Of a DNA stretch of 64,000 bases, positions 8,923-15,959 are shown piece by piece; within the stretch, counting starts at the first letter, position 1; every line of letters starts with the position of its first letter. A program made the translations under genes and the position numbers. The stretch is from JACVRW01 sp963771715 (GTDB taxonomy: Bacteria; Actinomycetota; Thermoleophilia; Solirubrobacterales; Thermoleophilaceae): assembly GCA_963771715.1 (NCBI GenBank), contig CAVYUQ010000010.1:1-64000 (forward strand). Direction: 5' to 3'. Below the pieces are notes generated by a model. It made no database searches and was not told where the DNA came from. It saw only the letters and a program-made list of their open reading frames with translations.

Positions 8923-10012
8923 CGTTGCGGCCGAGCTCGTCGAAGTCCGGGCCGAAGTTGAAATTGCCGCGGTCGAAGTCCAGGTCCGGCGACGACTTGC
9001 CGATGCGAAGCGATCCCACTCCCACGTCGGCCTTCACGAGCAGGCGCGTGGTGTCGCCGGCGGCGTCCGGAAGGTCCTCCACGTCCACGTCCACACCCTC
9101 GTTGTGGCGCTCGAACGTGCGCACCTCGCCGATCCCGACCTGGGCATCCGTAGCCACGCACACGTCCGCGGGGACGATCAGCCGCGCCTCGCCGATGCCG
9201 AGGTCGATGCCCACCGGCACGTCACCGGAGGGGAGGTCGGTCTGGCGCAGGTCCACCACAAGCTCGCCCATCCCGAGCTGGTATTCGTCGCGAAGGTCGG
9301 CCACCGACGCCGGACGGTAGTCGCGCTCGCCGACTCCACCGTCGAGGTCGATGCCCGAGGCGGACACCGCACCCGCCGAGAGCGCGAGCGTGACCGCCGG
9401 CAGCACGAGCCAGCGCACCGGCCGGACGAACGCGCCGATCAGGATCGCCGCGCCCGCGACGATCACGGTGATGGCGACGACGGTCTCGCCACCCGCCGCA
9501 GCCGCCCAGGCGCCGCCGATGGCGATCACTCCACAGAGGACGAGGATCCCGATGCCGAGGGCCGCGCGCTTGGCGATGTCGCCCGCGTCCGCGCCCGGTC
9601 CCTCTCCGGAGACGAACCACCAGACCAGAACGCCTGCGGCGACCAGAATGGCGAACGGAACGAGGATTCCCGCGAGGAGAAGTCCGCCGCCGAGAAGAAA
9701 GGGCCAGCTGACGCAGAGCAGGACCACGACCCCCGCGATCACGAGCCAGCGGTTGCGCCCGGGCGCGTCCGTCGCCGCGGGGCTGTCCTCGCTCGGGATC
9801 AGGAGCAGCGCGGCGAGGTAGGCCAGCAGGCCGGCGCCGCCCACGAAGACGAGCACCACGGCGCCGATCCTGAAGATGGTCGGGTCGATGTTGAAGTAGC
9901 GGCCGAGCCCGCCGCACACGCCGCCGATCACGCGGTCGGAGCGCGAGCGTACCAGCCGGCGCGGCTGCGGGCTCTCGGGAGGCAGTTGCTGAGTCGTGTC
10001 GTCCGTTGTCAT
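8906..10012 (-). CDS. PspC-domain / LiaF-like membrane protein
   Basis: A 368-residue membrane protein and the first gene of the kinase operon. A PspC domain lies at about 20-75 (SRSDRVIGGVCGGLGRYFNIDPTI through ALLLIPSED), then several membrane helices to about 205. A C-terminal soluble region of about 150 residues is rich in short beta repeats (LGMGELVVDLRQ, IGIGEARLIVPADV, VGIGEVRTF, GVGSLRIG), matching the LiaF/toast-rack beta-helix pattern. In LiaFSR systems LiaF restrains the kinase, so the inferred role is negative control of the downstream kinase. It ends overlapping the small membrane protein gene. Confidence 0.85.
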   Translation of the reverse strand: MTTDDTTQQLPPESPQPRRLVRSRSDRVIGGVCGGLGRYFNIDPTIFRIGAVVLVFVGGAGLLAYLAALLLIPSEDSPAATDAPGRNRWLVIAGVVVLLCVSWPFLLGGGLLLAGILVPFAILVAAGVLVWWFVSGEGPGADAGDIAKRAALGIGILVLCGVIAIGGAWAAAAGGETVVAITVIVAGAAILIGAFVRPVRWLVLPAVTLALSAGAVSASGIDLDGGVGERDYRPASVADLRDEYQLGMGELVVDLRQTDLPSGDVPVGIDLGIGEARLIVPADVCVATDAQVGIGEVRTFERHNEGVDVDVEDLPDAAGDTTRLLVKADVGVGSLRIGKSSPDLDFDRGNFNFGPDFDELGRNDACAS

Positions 10013-10090
10013 GCCGCGAGATTGCCTTTTTGCAGGGGATCTGCCTATTGGGAATGGCCCCTAGGGGAGGTCACGGACGCCCTGTGCCGC

Positions 10091-10096
10091 TACCCT
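10091..10096 (+). promoter_or_regulatory. -10 box of ssrA
   Basis: TACCCT lies 14 bases before the mature 5' end of the tmRNA. This fits a start site a few bases upstream that is trimmed by RNase P. The same hexamer occurs with a good -35 at 40862. No convincing -35 is seen here. Confidence 0.45.
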
Positions 10097-10110
10097 TATG
10101 GGAGTTGCAC

Positions 10111-10484
10111 GGGGGCGAACCAGCTTCGACGTGGAGCTGCTCGCCGCGATGTAGCGAGTCGAGGACTCCGGGTGGGCCTCGTTAAATAATCCCGGAAACC
10201 AATAAGTGCGGACGAGGATCATTCGTTCGCTCTCGCCGCCTAATTAGGCCGTGAGAGAGTCGCCCCGGGCACGCCCGCGGTCCGGTAAGCGGCTTCATAT
10301 CAGCGGGCTCACCGCGACGGTCCGACCCTCGGCCGTCACGGGACAGCTTCGAGGGTGTGGCGCCGGGGACGTGCCCCGTGGATTGACCGAACCGGACGCC
10401 GAGATTCGACTCCGACGGGAACACTCGTAGCAAGCATCGCGGTGGTGTTCCGCGGACGCCGGGGCAGTGCCGGCCGCCTCCACC
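10111..10484 (+). ncRNA. ssrA: tmRNA (ssrA)
   Basis: Transfer-messenger RNA of about 374 nt that rescues stalled ribosomes together with SmpB. The 5' end GGGGGCGAACCAGCTTCGAC pairs through GGGGGCG with CGCCTCC at 10475-10481, followed by ACC; the final A of CCA is not encoded. The tag frame reads GCG GAC GAG GAT CAT TCG TTC GCT CTC GCC GCC TAA (10209-10244), giving ADEDHSFALAA, preceded by AATAAGT as in other actinobacteria. The last tag codons and stop sit in a hairpin (about 10230-10257). Pseudoknot-type segments follow. The T-arm has a sound 5-bp stem (GCCGG/CCGGC, 10458-10474) but its loop is GGCAGTG, not TTCRANY. No other gene explains this region. Confidence 0.93.
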
Positions 10485-10495
10485 TCGAGCAGCAT

Positions 10496-10519
10496 CTCGG
10501 CCCCCGCAAGGGGGTCGAG
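10496..10519 (+). terminator. intrinsic terminator of ssrA
   Basis: A 10-bp stem (CTCGGCCCCC / GGGGGTCGAG, one G-U pair) closes a GCAA tetraloop and is followed by TCGTTT. It sits 11 bases after the tmRNA 3' end and just downstream of the convergent MFS gene, so it may serve both strands. Confidence 0.75.
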
Positions 10520-10543
10520 TCGTTTCAGGGCCGAGGACTGTGC

Positions 10544-12019
10544 TCAGACGGCGTCGGAGTACGCCGGCTGACCCTCGCCCGGACGCGCGCCGTGCGCCGC
10601 GGCGGTCGCCGGGCTCTCGGCATCGCGCAGAACGGTGAGCCCGACCACGATCGCCACGACGGCCAGCGCCGCTCCGATCAGGTAGGCCACGTGGTAGCCG
10701 CCGAGGAGCGCCTCGGCCTGGCCCTCTCCGGATGCGAGCAGGCTGTTCGTGCGCTCCGCCGAGATCGTGGCCAGCAGTGCGAGGCCGATCGCGCCGCCCA
10801 CCTGACCGGTGGTGTTCACGAGGCCCGACGCGAGCCCGGCGTCCTGTGGTGTTGCGCCGGACATCGCGAGCATCATCAGGGCGGGGAAGGCGACGCCCGC
10901 GCCGCCGCCGAAGACGAACATCGCCGGGAACAGGTCGGTGATGTAGTTGCCGTCCACCGGCGTCCGTGCGAACAGCAACATCGAGACCAGCAGGAGCCCG
11001 AGGCCCGCGACCAGCACCCGCCGCGGTCCGAAGCGCATGTTCAGCTTGTCCGTGAAGCCGAGCGACAACACGCCCATGAGCAGTGATCCCGGCAGGAACG
11101 CCAGGCCGACCTCGAGCGGGTCGTAGCCCAGCACGAGCTGCAGGTACAGGGCTCCGAGGAAGAAGATGCCGAACATCCCCACCACCAGGAGCGCCATCAC
11201 GATGTTCGCGCCCGTCACGTTGCGCGAGTGGAACAGGCGCAGCGGCATCAGCGGCTTCGGGATGCGTGCCTGCCGCAGCACGAAGGCAGCCACGAGGGCG
11301 ATCGCGACCGCCGCGAGGATGAGCGTCCGCGCCGAGGCCCACCCGTGCTCCTCGACACCGAGGATCGTGTACACCGCGAGCATCAGGCCGGCGGTCACGA
11401 GCACGGCGCCGGGCGCGTCCGCGCCCTCGCTTATTCCGATGCCCGGCCTGCTCTCCACGAGCCGCAGCGCCAGCGCGCCCGTCAGGAACCCGATCGGGAC
11501 GTTCACGAAGAAGATCCAGTGCCAGTTGATGAGGTCGGTGAGGATCCCGCCGGCGAGGAGCCCGATCGAGCCCCCCGCCGAGGCCACGAACCCGAACACG
11601 CCGATCGCCTTCGCCTGCTCGCGCGGCTCGGGGAACATGGTCACGATCATCCCGAGCGTGACCGCGGAGGCCGCCGCGCCACCGGCGCCCTGCACGAAAC
11701 GGGCCGCGATCAGCATCTCCTGGGTCTGCGCGAGCGCGCAGAGGAGCGAGGCGCCCGTGAACACCGCCAGGCCGACGAGGAACACGCGCCGGTGGCCGAG
11801 CAGGTCGCCGAGGCGTCCAGCGAGCAGCAGCAGGCCGCCGAACGCGATCAGGTAGGCGTTCACCACCCAGGCGAGGTTGTTCTGAGTGAAGTCGAGGTCG
11901 TCCTTGATCGTCGGCAGCGCGACGTTCACGACCGTCGCGTCGAGGACGATCATGAGCACTCCCGCGCACAGCACGTAAAGCGCCAGCCAGCGTCGGCGAT
12001 CCGTTTCAGCAGCAGTCAT
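10544..12019 (-). CDS. MFS transporter, DHA2 (EmrB/QacA) family
   Basis: Drug:H+ antiporter-type exporter of 491 residues with the 14-helix DHA2 layout. Motif A (LAGRLGDLLGHRRVFL) follows helix 2, and the antiporter motif C region is GSIGLLAGGILTDL. The first helix carries LDATVVNVALPTI, the DHA2 signature D1 motif. It exports hydrophobic compounds; the substrate cannot be read from sequence. The gene starts 30 bases after the exonuclease stop on the same strand, so the two may be co-transcribed, and it converges on ssrA. Confidence 0.9.
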   Translation of the reverse strand: MTAAETDRRRWLALYVLCAGVLMIVLDATVVNVALPTIKDDLDFTQNNLAWVVNAYLIAFGGLLLLAGRLGDLLGHRRVFLVGLAVFTGASLLCALAQTQEMLIAARFVQGAGGAAASAVTLGMIVTMFPEPREQAKAIGVFGFVASAGGSIGLLAGGILTDLINWHWIFFVNVPIGFLTGALALRLVESRPGIGISEGADAPGAVLVTAGLMLAVYTILGVEEHGWASARTLILAAVAIALVAAFVLRQARIPKPLMPLRLFHSRNVTGANIVMALLVVGMFGIFFLGALYLQLVLGYDPLEVGLAFLPGSLLMGVLSLGFTDKLNMRFGPRRVLVAGLGLLLVSMLLFARTPVDGNYITDLFPAMFVFGGGAGVAFPALMMLAMSGATPQDAGLASGLVNTTGQVGGAIGLALLATISAERTNSLLASGEGQAEALLGGYHVAYLIGAALAVVAIVVGLTVLRDAESPATAAAHGARPGEGQPAYSDAV

Positions 12020-12049
12020 GTCCGTAGAGACCTTGGTCGGGTTCCAAAC

Positions 12050-12913
12050 TCATCGCTCGGCAAGTTGCTCGAGCCGCTTCGCGAGCCGCTCCATGCCGCG
12101 CTCCCGCGCCGCGGCGGCCGCCCCACTGAAGTTAGTGGAGGCGTCCTTTGGAAGCTCGAGATCCACGTCGCGCAGGGTCGCGATCTCCTTGAAGCGCCGC
12201 AGTTCGTCCGCCTGGGTGGTGAGGGCCGCGCGGACGCTCGGCTTGGTCTCGCGCACCGCGTGCTCGAGCGCGGCCTCCAGCGACCCGTGGCGCTGAAGCA
12301 GCTCGGCGGCGGTCTTCTCGCCGATCCCCTTCGCTCCGGGGATGCCGTCGGAGGGGTCGCCGCGCAGCGCGATGAAGTCGGGCACGAGCTCGGGCGACAC
12401 CCCGTAGCGGCGGCGCACCTCGCGCGCGTCCACGAGCTCGGCGCCCTGCTTGCCCGTACGGACGTAGAGGATCGTCACGCTGTCGCTCGCGCACTGGAAC
12501 ATGTCGCGGTCGCCGGTCATCACGAGCGTCGTGCCGCCCGCGTCGGTCTCGCGGCGCGCATAGGCGCCGAGCAGGTCGTCGGCCTCGAGCGTGTCGCTCG
12601 CCGCGACGGTCCAGTCGAAGGCCTCGAAGAAGTCGCGCGAGCCGGCGAACTGGGGCGCGAGCGTGTCCGGCAGCTCGGGGCGGTCGGCGTGGTAGCCGTC
12701 GAACAGCTCCACGCGGTAGTCGGCGGCGTCAGGCCCGAAGCAGAGCGCCACCGCGCGCGGCTGGTGCTCGTCGATCTCGCGCAGGATCAGGTTGGCGGTC
12801 CCCAGCAGGGCGTTCACGGGCTGGCCGTCGGCGCCCTTGATCGAGTCGGGCAGCGCGTAGAAGGCGCGGAACAGCATCGAGGGGGCATCGACCACGAGTA
12901 GCGGACCGGTCAC
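12050..12913 (-). CDS. 5'-3' exonuclease (Pol I N-terminal / FEN family)
   Basis: Stand-alone 5'-3' exonuclease of 287 residues, homologous to the N-terminal domain of DNA polymerase I. It removes RNA primers and flaps. Metal-binding acidic motifs are LLVVDAPSMLFRAFYALP, DTLEADDLLGAYAR, and VMTGDRDMFQ. The helix-3-turn DNA-binding motif is DFIALRGDPSDGIPGAKGIGEKTAAELL. Start GTG 12913 is preceded by a TAGGTT box with 7 bases between and no Shine-Dalgarno, a leaderless arrangement shared with other genes here. Confidence 0.93.
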   Translation of the reverse strand: MTGPLLVVDAPSMLFRAFYALPDSIKGADGQPVNALLGTANLILREIDEHQPRAVALCFGPDAADYRVELFDGYHADRPELPDTLAPQFAGSRDFFEAFDWTVAASDTLEADDLLGAYARRETDAGGTTLVMTGDRDMFQCASDSVTILYVRTGKQGAELVDAREVRRRYGVSPELVPDFIALRGDPSDGIPGAKGIGEKTAAELLQRHGSLEAALEHAVRETKPSVRAALTTQADELRRFKEIATLRDVDLELPKDASTNFSGAAAAARERGMERLAKRLEQLAER

Positions 12914-13025
12914 GCGGGCAAACCTAGCGCGCCCAGACGTGTCGACCCTGCCTGCGGGACCGGTGTAACCGGCTCATTCAGTGGGGGTAGTATCCTTATC
13001 GACCATCGGTCAGTAAGGAGTCAAC

Positions 13026-13685
13026 ATGACGCAGCCGGACACCACCGCCGCCGACGCCCCGCGCGCAAAGCGCTTTCTGCTCGCCGAGCCTGAAGCGCGC
13101 GTTCTCGAGTGGATCGCCCGCCGGCTGCCGGCGCGGGTGATGCCGGATCACCTCACCGCGCTCGGGGTTCTGGCGGCGCTCGGCATCGCGGCCGCCTACG
13201 TGCTCTCGAACGGTGACAAGGCCTGGCTCTGGGCGGCCAGCGCCCTGCTCGTGGTGCACTGGCTCGGCGACTCGCTCGACGGCACGCTGGCCCGGGTGCG
13301 TAAGACCGAGCGGCCGCGCTACGGCTACTACCTCGACCACCTCGTGGACGCCTTCGCCACCGCGGCCATCGGCATCGGCCTTGGTCTGTCGCCCTACATG
13401 CTGCTCGCGGTCGGGCTCGTGATCGTGATCGCCTACCTGATCCTCTCGATCAACACCTACCTCGAGACGCATGCGTTCGGCGTCTTCGCGCTCGGCTACG
13501 GGCGGCTCGGCCCGACGGAGGCGCGGCTGCTGCTGATCGCCGCGAACACGCTGCTCGCGATCGGCGTGGTGGGCGTCGGCCTTCTCGACGTGCTGGGGAT
13601 CGGCCTCGCGGCCCTCATGATCGCCGCGCTGGTGGGCCGCGCCGGCCGCAACCTGAAGCGGCTCTCGGAACTCGAGCCAGCCTAG
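13026..13685 (+). CDS. CDP-alcohol phosphatidyltransferase family protein
   Basis: Integral membrane enzyme of 219 residues that swaps CMP of a CDP-alcohol (such as CDP-diacylglycerol) for another alcohol in phospholipid synthesis. The signature D-x2-DG-x2-AR-x8-G-x3-D-x3-D is present as DSLDGTLARVRKTE through GYYLDHLVD, near residues 82-108. About five further hydrophobic segments follow. An AAGGAG ribosome site lies before ATG 13026. The accepting alcohol (inositol, glycerol phosphate, ethanolamine) cannot be decided. A small membrane gene follows, with its ribosome site overlapping this stop. Confidence 0.9.
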   Translation: MTQPDTTAADAPRAKRFLLAEPEARVLEWIARRLPARVMPDHLTALGVLAALGIAAAYVLSNGDKAWLWAASALLVVHWLGDSLDGTLARVRKTERPRYGYYLDHLVDAFATAAIGIGLGLSPYMLLAVGLVIVIAYLILSINTYLETHAFGVFALGYGRLGPTEARLLLIAANTLLAIGVVGVGLLDVLGIGLAALMIAALVGRAGRNLKRLSELEPA

Positions 13686-13696
13686 GAGGGTCGACG

Positions 13697-13894
13697 GTGA
13701 CGATCATCCTCGCTATCGCCCTGCTGTTTGTCGGCGTTGTCTCCGGGATGTTGGCGTACGGCGCGCTGTCAAATCTTTGGGCGGACTACCAGGACAGCCC
13801 TACATCTACGTACCTAGAGGTCGGCCTTCCTGCGCTCGCCGTCTGCATCGCAGCCCTCGTCGGCGCTGCGCTCTTGATCCGCCGCGCGGGCTAG
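13697..13894 (+). CDS. small two-helix membrane protein
   Basis: A 65-residue protein with two membrane helices (IILAIALLFVGVVSGMLAYG and ALAVCIAALVGAALLI) joined by an acidic, aromatic loop. GTG 13697 is preceded by AGGAGGG, which overlaps the stop codon of the phosphatidyltransferase gene, so translation is likely coupled. Its last codons overlap the convergent regulator gene by 4 bases. Base composition in its middle is less GC-rich than the surroundings. The function is unknown. Confidence 0.7.
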   Translation: MTIILAIALLFVGVVSGMLAYGALSNLWADYQDSPTSTYLEVGLPALAVCIAALVGAALLIRRAG

Positions 13895-14718
13895 CCCGCG
13901 CGCAGGGCGCGCGAGCGGTCCGCCACCGGCTGGAGGAAGTCCGGCAGGGGGCGGACCAGGCCGCGCCCGGTCTCGCGCTCCCAGATCTGTTCGAGCTGGG
14001 CGAGGTGCTCGTCCATCACCTCGTCGATCAGCGGGAAGTCCGCCGAGCGGATCGCGGCGAGGGTGCGCTCGTGGATCGAGATGACCCAGTCGGGCACGAG
14101 CGGAGCGTGCACGGCCATGTCGCGCGCGATCTCGAGGCGGCGGAAGAGGCTGCGCATCAGCTGCACGACGGTCGAGTTGCGCGTGGCACGCGCCATCGCC
14201 AGGTGGAACTTGAGGTCGAGCTGGAGGAACAGGTCCTCGTTCTCGAGGAAGTCGTCCGCGTTCGCGAGCGCGCGCTTGCGCTCGATCAGCGCCGCCATCG
14301 CCGCGAAGTCCTCCTCGCTCGCGTGCACCGCCGCGAGCTGAGCCACCCGCGGCTCCAGCAGCCGGCGCGCCTCCAGAACGCCTGCCACCTCGCTCACGCG
14401 GATCGCCTGGCGGCTGCGGAGCAGGTCGCGCGGGACGAGCTCGGACACCACGAAGATGCCGCCGGACTGGCCGCGGCGGACGGCGAGCACCCCGGCCTCG
14501 GCCAGGACCTTTACGGCCTCGCGCAGCGTCGGGCGGCTGATCCGCATCTGTGCCGCGAGCTCGCGCTCTGACGGCAGCCGGTCACCCATGTGAAGGTCGC
14601 CGGCCTTGATCCGCTCGGCGATCTGCTCGACGGCCTCCTCGAAGGTTCGGCGTGACGAGACGGGCTCGAATGAGCTTTCCAAAGCAATCCCAGGATAACC
14701 CGCGACGGTGGTGGTCAC
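13891..14718 (-). CDS. GntR-family regulator, FadR (FCD) subfamily
   Basis: Transcriptional regulator of 275 residues. The N-terminal winged helix (AEQIKAG-type start, then MGDRLPSERELAAQMRISRP through LAEAGVLAVRRGQSGGIFV, about 30-95) is followed by an all-helical FCD ligand domain with metal-binding-type residues (EARRLLEPRVAQLAA, DLKFHLAMARATRN, HERTLAAIRSAD, DEHLAQLE). FCD regulators usually bind small organic acids. It begins 3 bases after the amino-acid dehydrogenase stop on the same strand, so it is probably the operon's own regulator, with the inverted repeats at 15820-15874 as possible operators. Confidence 0.9.
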   Translation of the reverse strand: MTTTVAGYPGIALESSFEPVSSRRTFEEAVEQIAERIKAGDLHMGDRLPSERELAAQMRISRPTLREAVKVLAEAGVLAVRRGQSGGIFVVSELVPRDLLRSRQAIRVSEVAGVLEARRLLEPRVAQLAAVHASEEDFAAMAALIERKRALANADDFLENEDLFLQLDLKFHLAMARATRNSTVVQLMRSLFRRLEIARDMAVHAPLVPDWVISIHERTLAAIRSADFPLIDEVMDEHLAQLEQIWERETGRGLVRPLPDFLQPVADRSRALRAG

Positions 14719-14721
14719 GAG

Positions 14722-15801
14722 CTATGGGTTGCGGGCGGCCTCGACGCGCTCGAGCGCCTGGCGCTCCGCGACCTCGATCGGCGGCGTGCCCTCGGCCTCC
14801 GCGGTCTCGATGGCGAGCTCGAGGCGCTCCATCGCGCCGGCGATGAGCTCACGCTCGCGCGGACCGCGGTCGCCGTACCACTCGGTCGAGACGTGGATCA
14901 GGCCGCCGCAGTTGGCCAGGAAGTCGGGGACGTAGAGGATGTCGCGCTCCATCAGGATGCGCGCCACGCCCCGGTCCGTGAGCGGGTTGTTCGCCGCGCC
15001 CGCGATCACGCGGCAGTCGAGCGCTCCTGCCAGCGCCTCGTCGACGAGGCCGCCGGCCGCGCACGGTGCGAGCACGTCGAGCTCGCTCGCGAGGATCGCC
15101 TCCGCCGACGGCGCGGTCTCGAAGCCGTGCTCCGCCGCGCATAGCTTGCAGCGGTCACCGTCGAGGTCGCAGGCGATCACGCTAGCGCCGGCGTTCGCGA
15201 GCCGGGCGGCCAGCACGGAGCCGACCTTGCCGAGTCCGATCACGCCCACGCGCCTGCCGTCGAGCTCATCCGAGCCGGTGGCGGCTGCGAGGCCCTGGCG
15301 CATCGCCTGGAAGACGGTCTCGGCGGTGATGGGGGAGGGGTCGCCTCCGCCGCCGTTGCCGGCTGAGCGTCCGACCGCGAAGCGCGTGAAGCGCGCCAGG
15401 TGGTCCATGTCGGCGGTCGTCGTGCCGATGTCCTCAGCGGTGATGTAGGCGCCCTCGAGCCCCTCGATCACGCGCGCGGCGCCCTCAAGGCGAAGGTTGC
15501 GCATTTCGTGGCGGCCGTCGTCGATCATGACCGCCTTGCCACCGCCGAGGTCGAGGCCGGCGGCGGACGCCTTCAGCGTCATCGTGCGCGCCAGTCCCAT
15601 CACGTCCTCGAGCGCCTCGCGCAGGCCTCCCGGGTAGCGCTTCAGGCGCATCCCGCCCAGGGCGGGCCCCAGCACCGTCGAGTGCACGGCGACGATGAAT
15701 CGCAGACCCGTCTCGGGGTCCTGGCGGATCACGATCTGCTCGTGGTCGTCGTCTGCCAGGGCGATGTTCGCTCCCGGCGGTGGATGGGTAGCAATGGTCA
15801 T
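14722..15801 (-). CDS. Glu/Leu/Phe/Val dehydrogenase (leucine dehydrogenase-like)
   Basis: NAD-dependent amino-acid dehydrogenase of 359 residues that reversibly deaminates an L-amino acid to its 2-oxo acid. The substrate loop LGPALGGMRLKRY and catalytic Lys in LDLGGGKAVMIDD are present, followed by DIGTTTADM and the Rossmann motif GVIGLGKVGS (near 185). APCAAGGLVDEA and GAANNPL are family motifs. Its length matches leucine/valine dehydrogenases rather than the longer glutamate enzymes. It is divergent from the 2-oxoacid oxidoreductase at 15960, which could consume its product, and is followed by a FadR-type regulator. Confidence 0.92.
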   Translation of the reverse strand: MTIATHPPPGANIALADDDHEQIVIRQDPETGLRFIVAVHSTVLGPALGGMRLKRYPGGLREALEDVMGLARTMTLKASAAGLDLGGGKAVMIDDGRHEMRNLRLEGAARVIEGLEGAYITAEDIGTTTADMDHLARFTRFAVGRSAGNGGGGDPSPITAETVFQAMRQGLAAATGSDELDGRRVGVIGLGKVGSVLAARLANAGASVIACDLDGDRCKLCAAEHGFETAPSAEAILASELDVLAPCAAGGLVDEALAGALDCRVIAGAANNPLTDRGVARILMERDILYVPDFLANCGGLIHVSTEWYGDRGPRERELIAGAMERLELAIETAEAEGTPPIEVAERQALERVEAARNP

Positions 15802-15819
15802 AGACCTTGACCTTATACC

Positions 15820-15841
15820 CGGTTGTAGACGGCATCAACCG
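15820..15841. promoter_or_regulatory. inverted repeat, possible operator
   Basis: CGGTTG and CAACCG face each other across 10 bases, just upstream of the amino-acid dehydrogenase start and inside the shared divergent promoter region. It is a candidate site for the FadR-type regulator; sequence symmetry is the only evidence. Confidence 0.35.
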
Positions 15842-15855
15842 AGTGGGCGCAAATC

Positions 15856-15874
15856 CACGGAATTGCGTTCCGTG
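15856..15874. promoter_or_regulatory. perfect 7-bp inverted repeat, candidate operator
   Basis: CACGGAA and TTCCGTG are separated by TTGCG, a perfect 19-bp dyad in the 158-base region between the divergent dehydrogenase and oxidoreductase genes. Its size and spacing suit a dimeric regulator. The GntR/FadR protein encoded at 13891-14718 is the nearest candidate. Confidence 0.5.
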
Positions 15875-15959
15875 TACCGTCAATGGTAAGTTACATTAGC
15901 CAATCGGCCTGAGCGCGGTGCGCCCTGTGTGGCCGCGCACGACGGGAGAGAGGAGCCGG

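Noticed and set aside
10230..10257. A 28-base imperfect palindrome around GCCTAATTAGGC, at first taken as a TetR-type operator.
   Set aside because: It lies inside the tmRNA and forms the hairpin that contains the end of the tag and its stop codon.
10182..11969. Long open frame on the minus strand across the tmRNA and MFS gene.
   Set aside because: It is an out-of-frame shadow of the MFS gene, with Arg/Gly/Ala-rich nonsense and no family motifs; the same holds for many long open frames opposite real genes.
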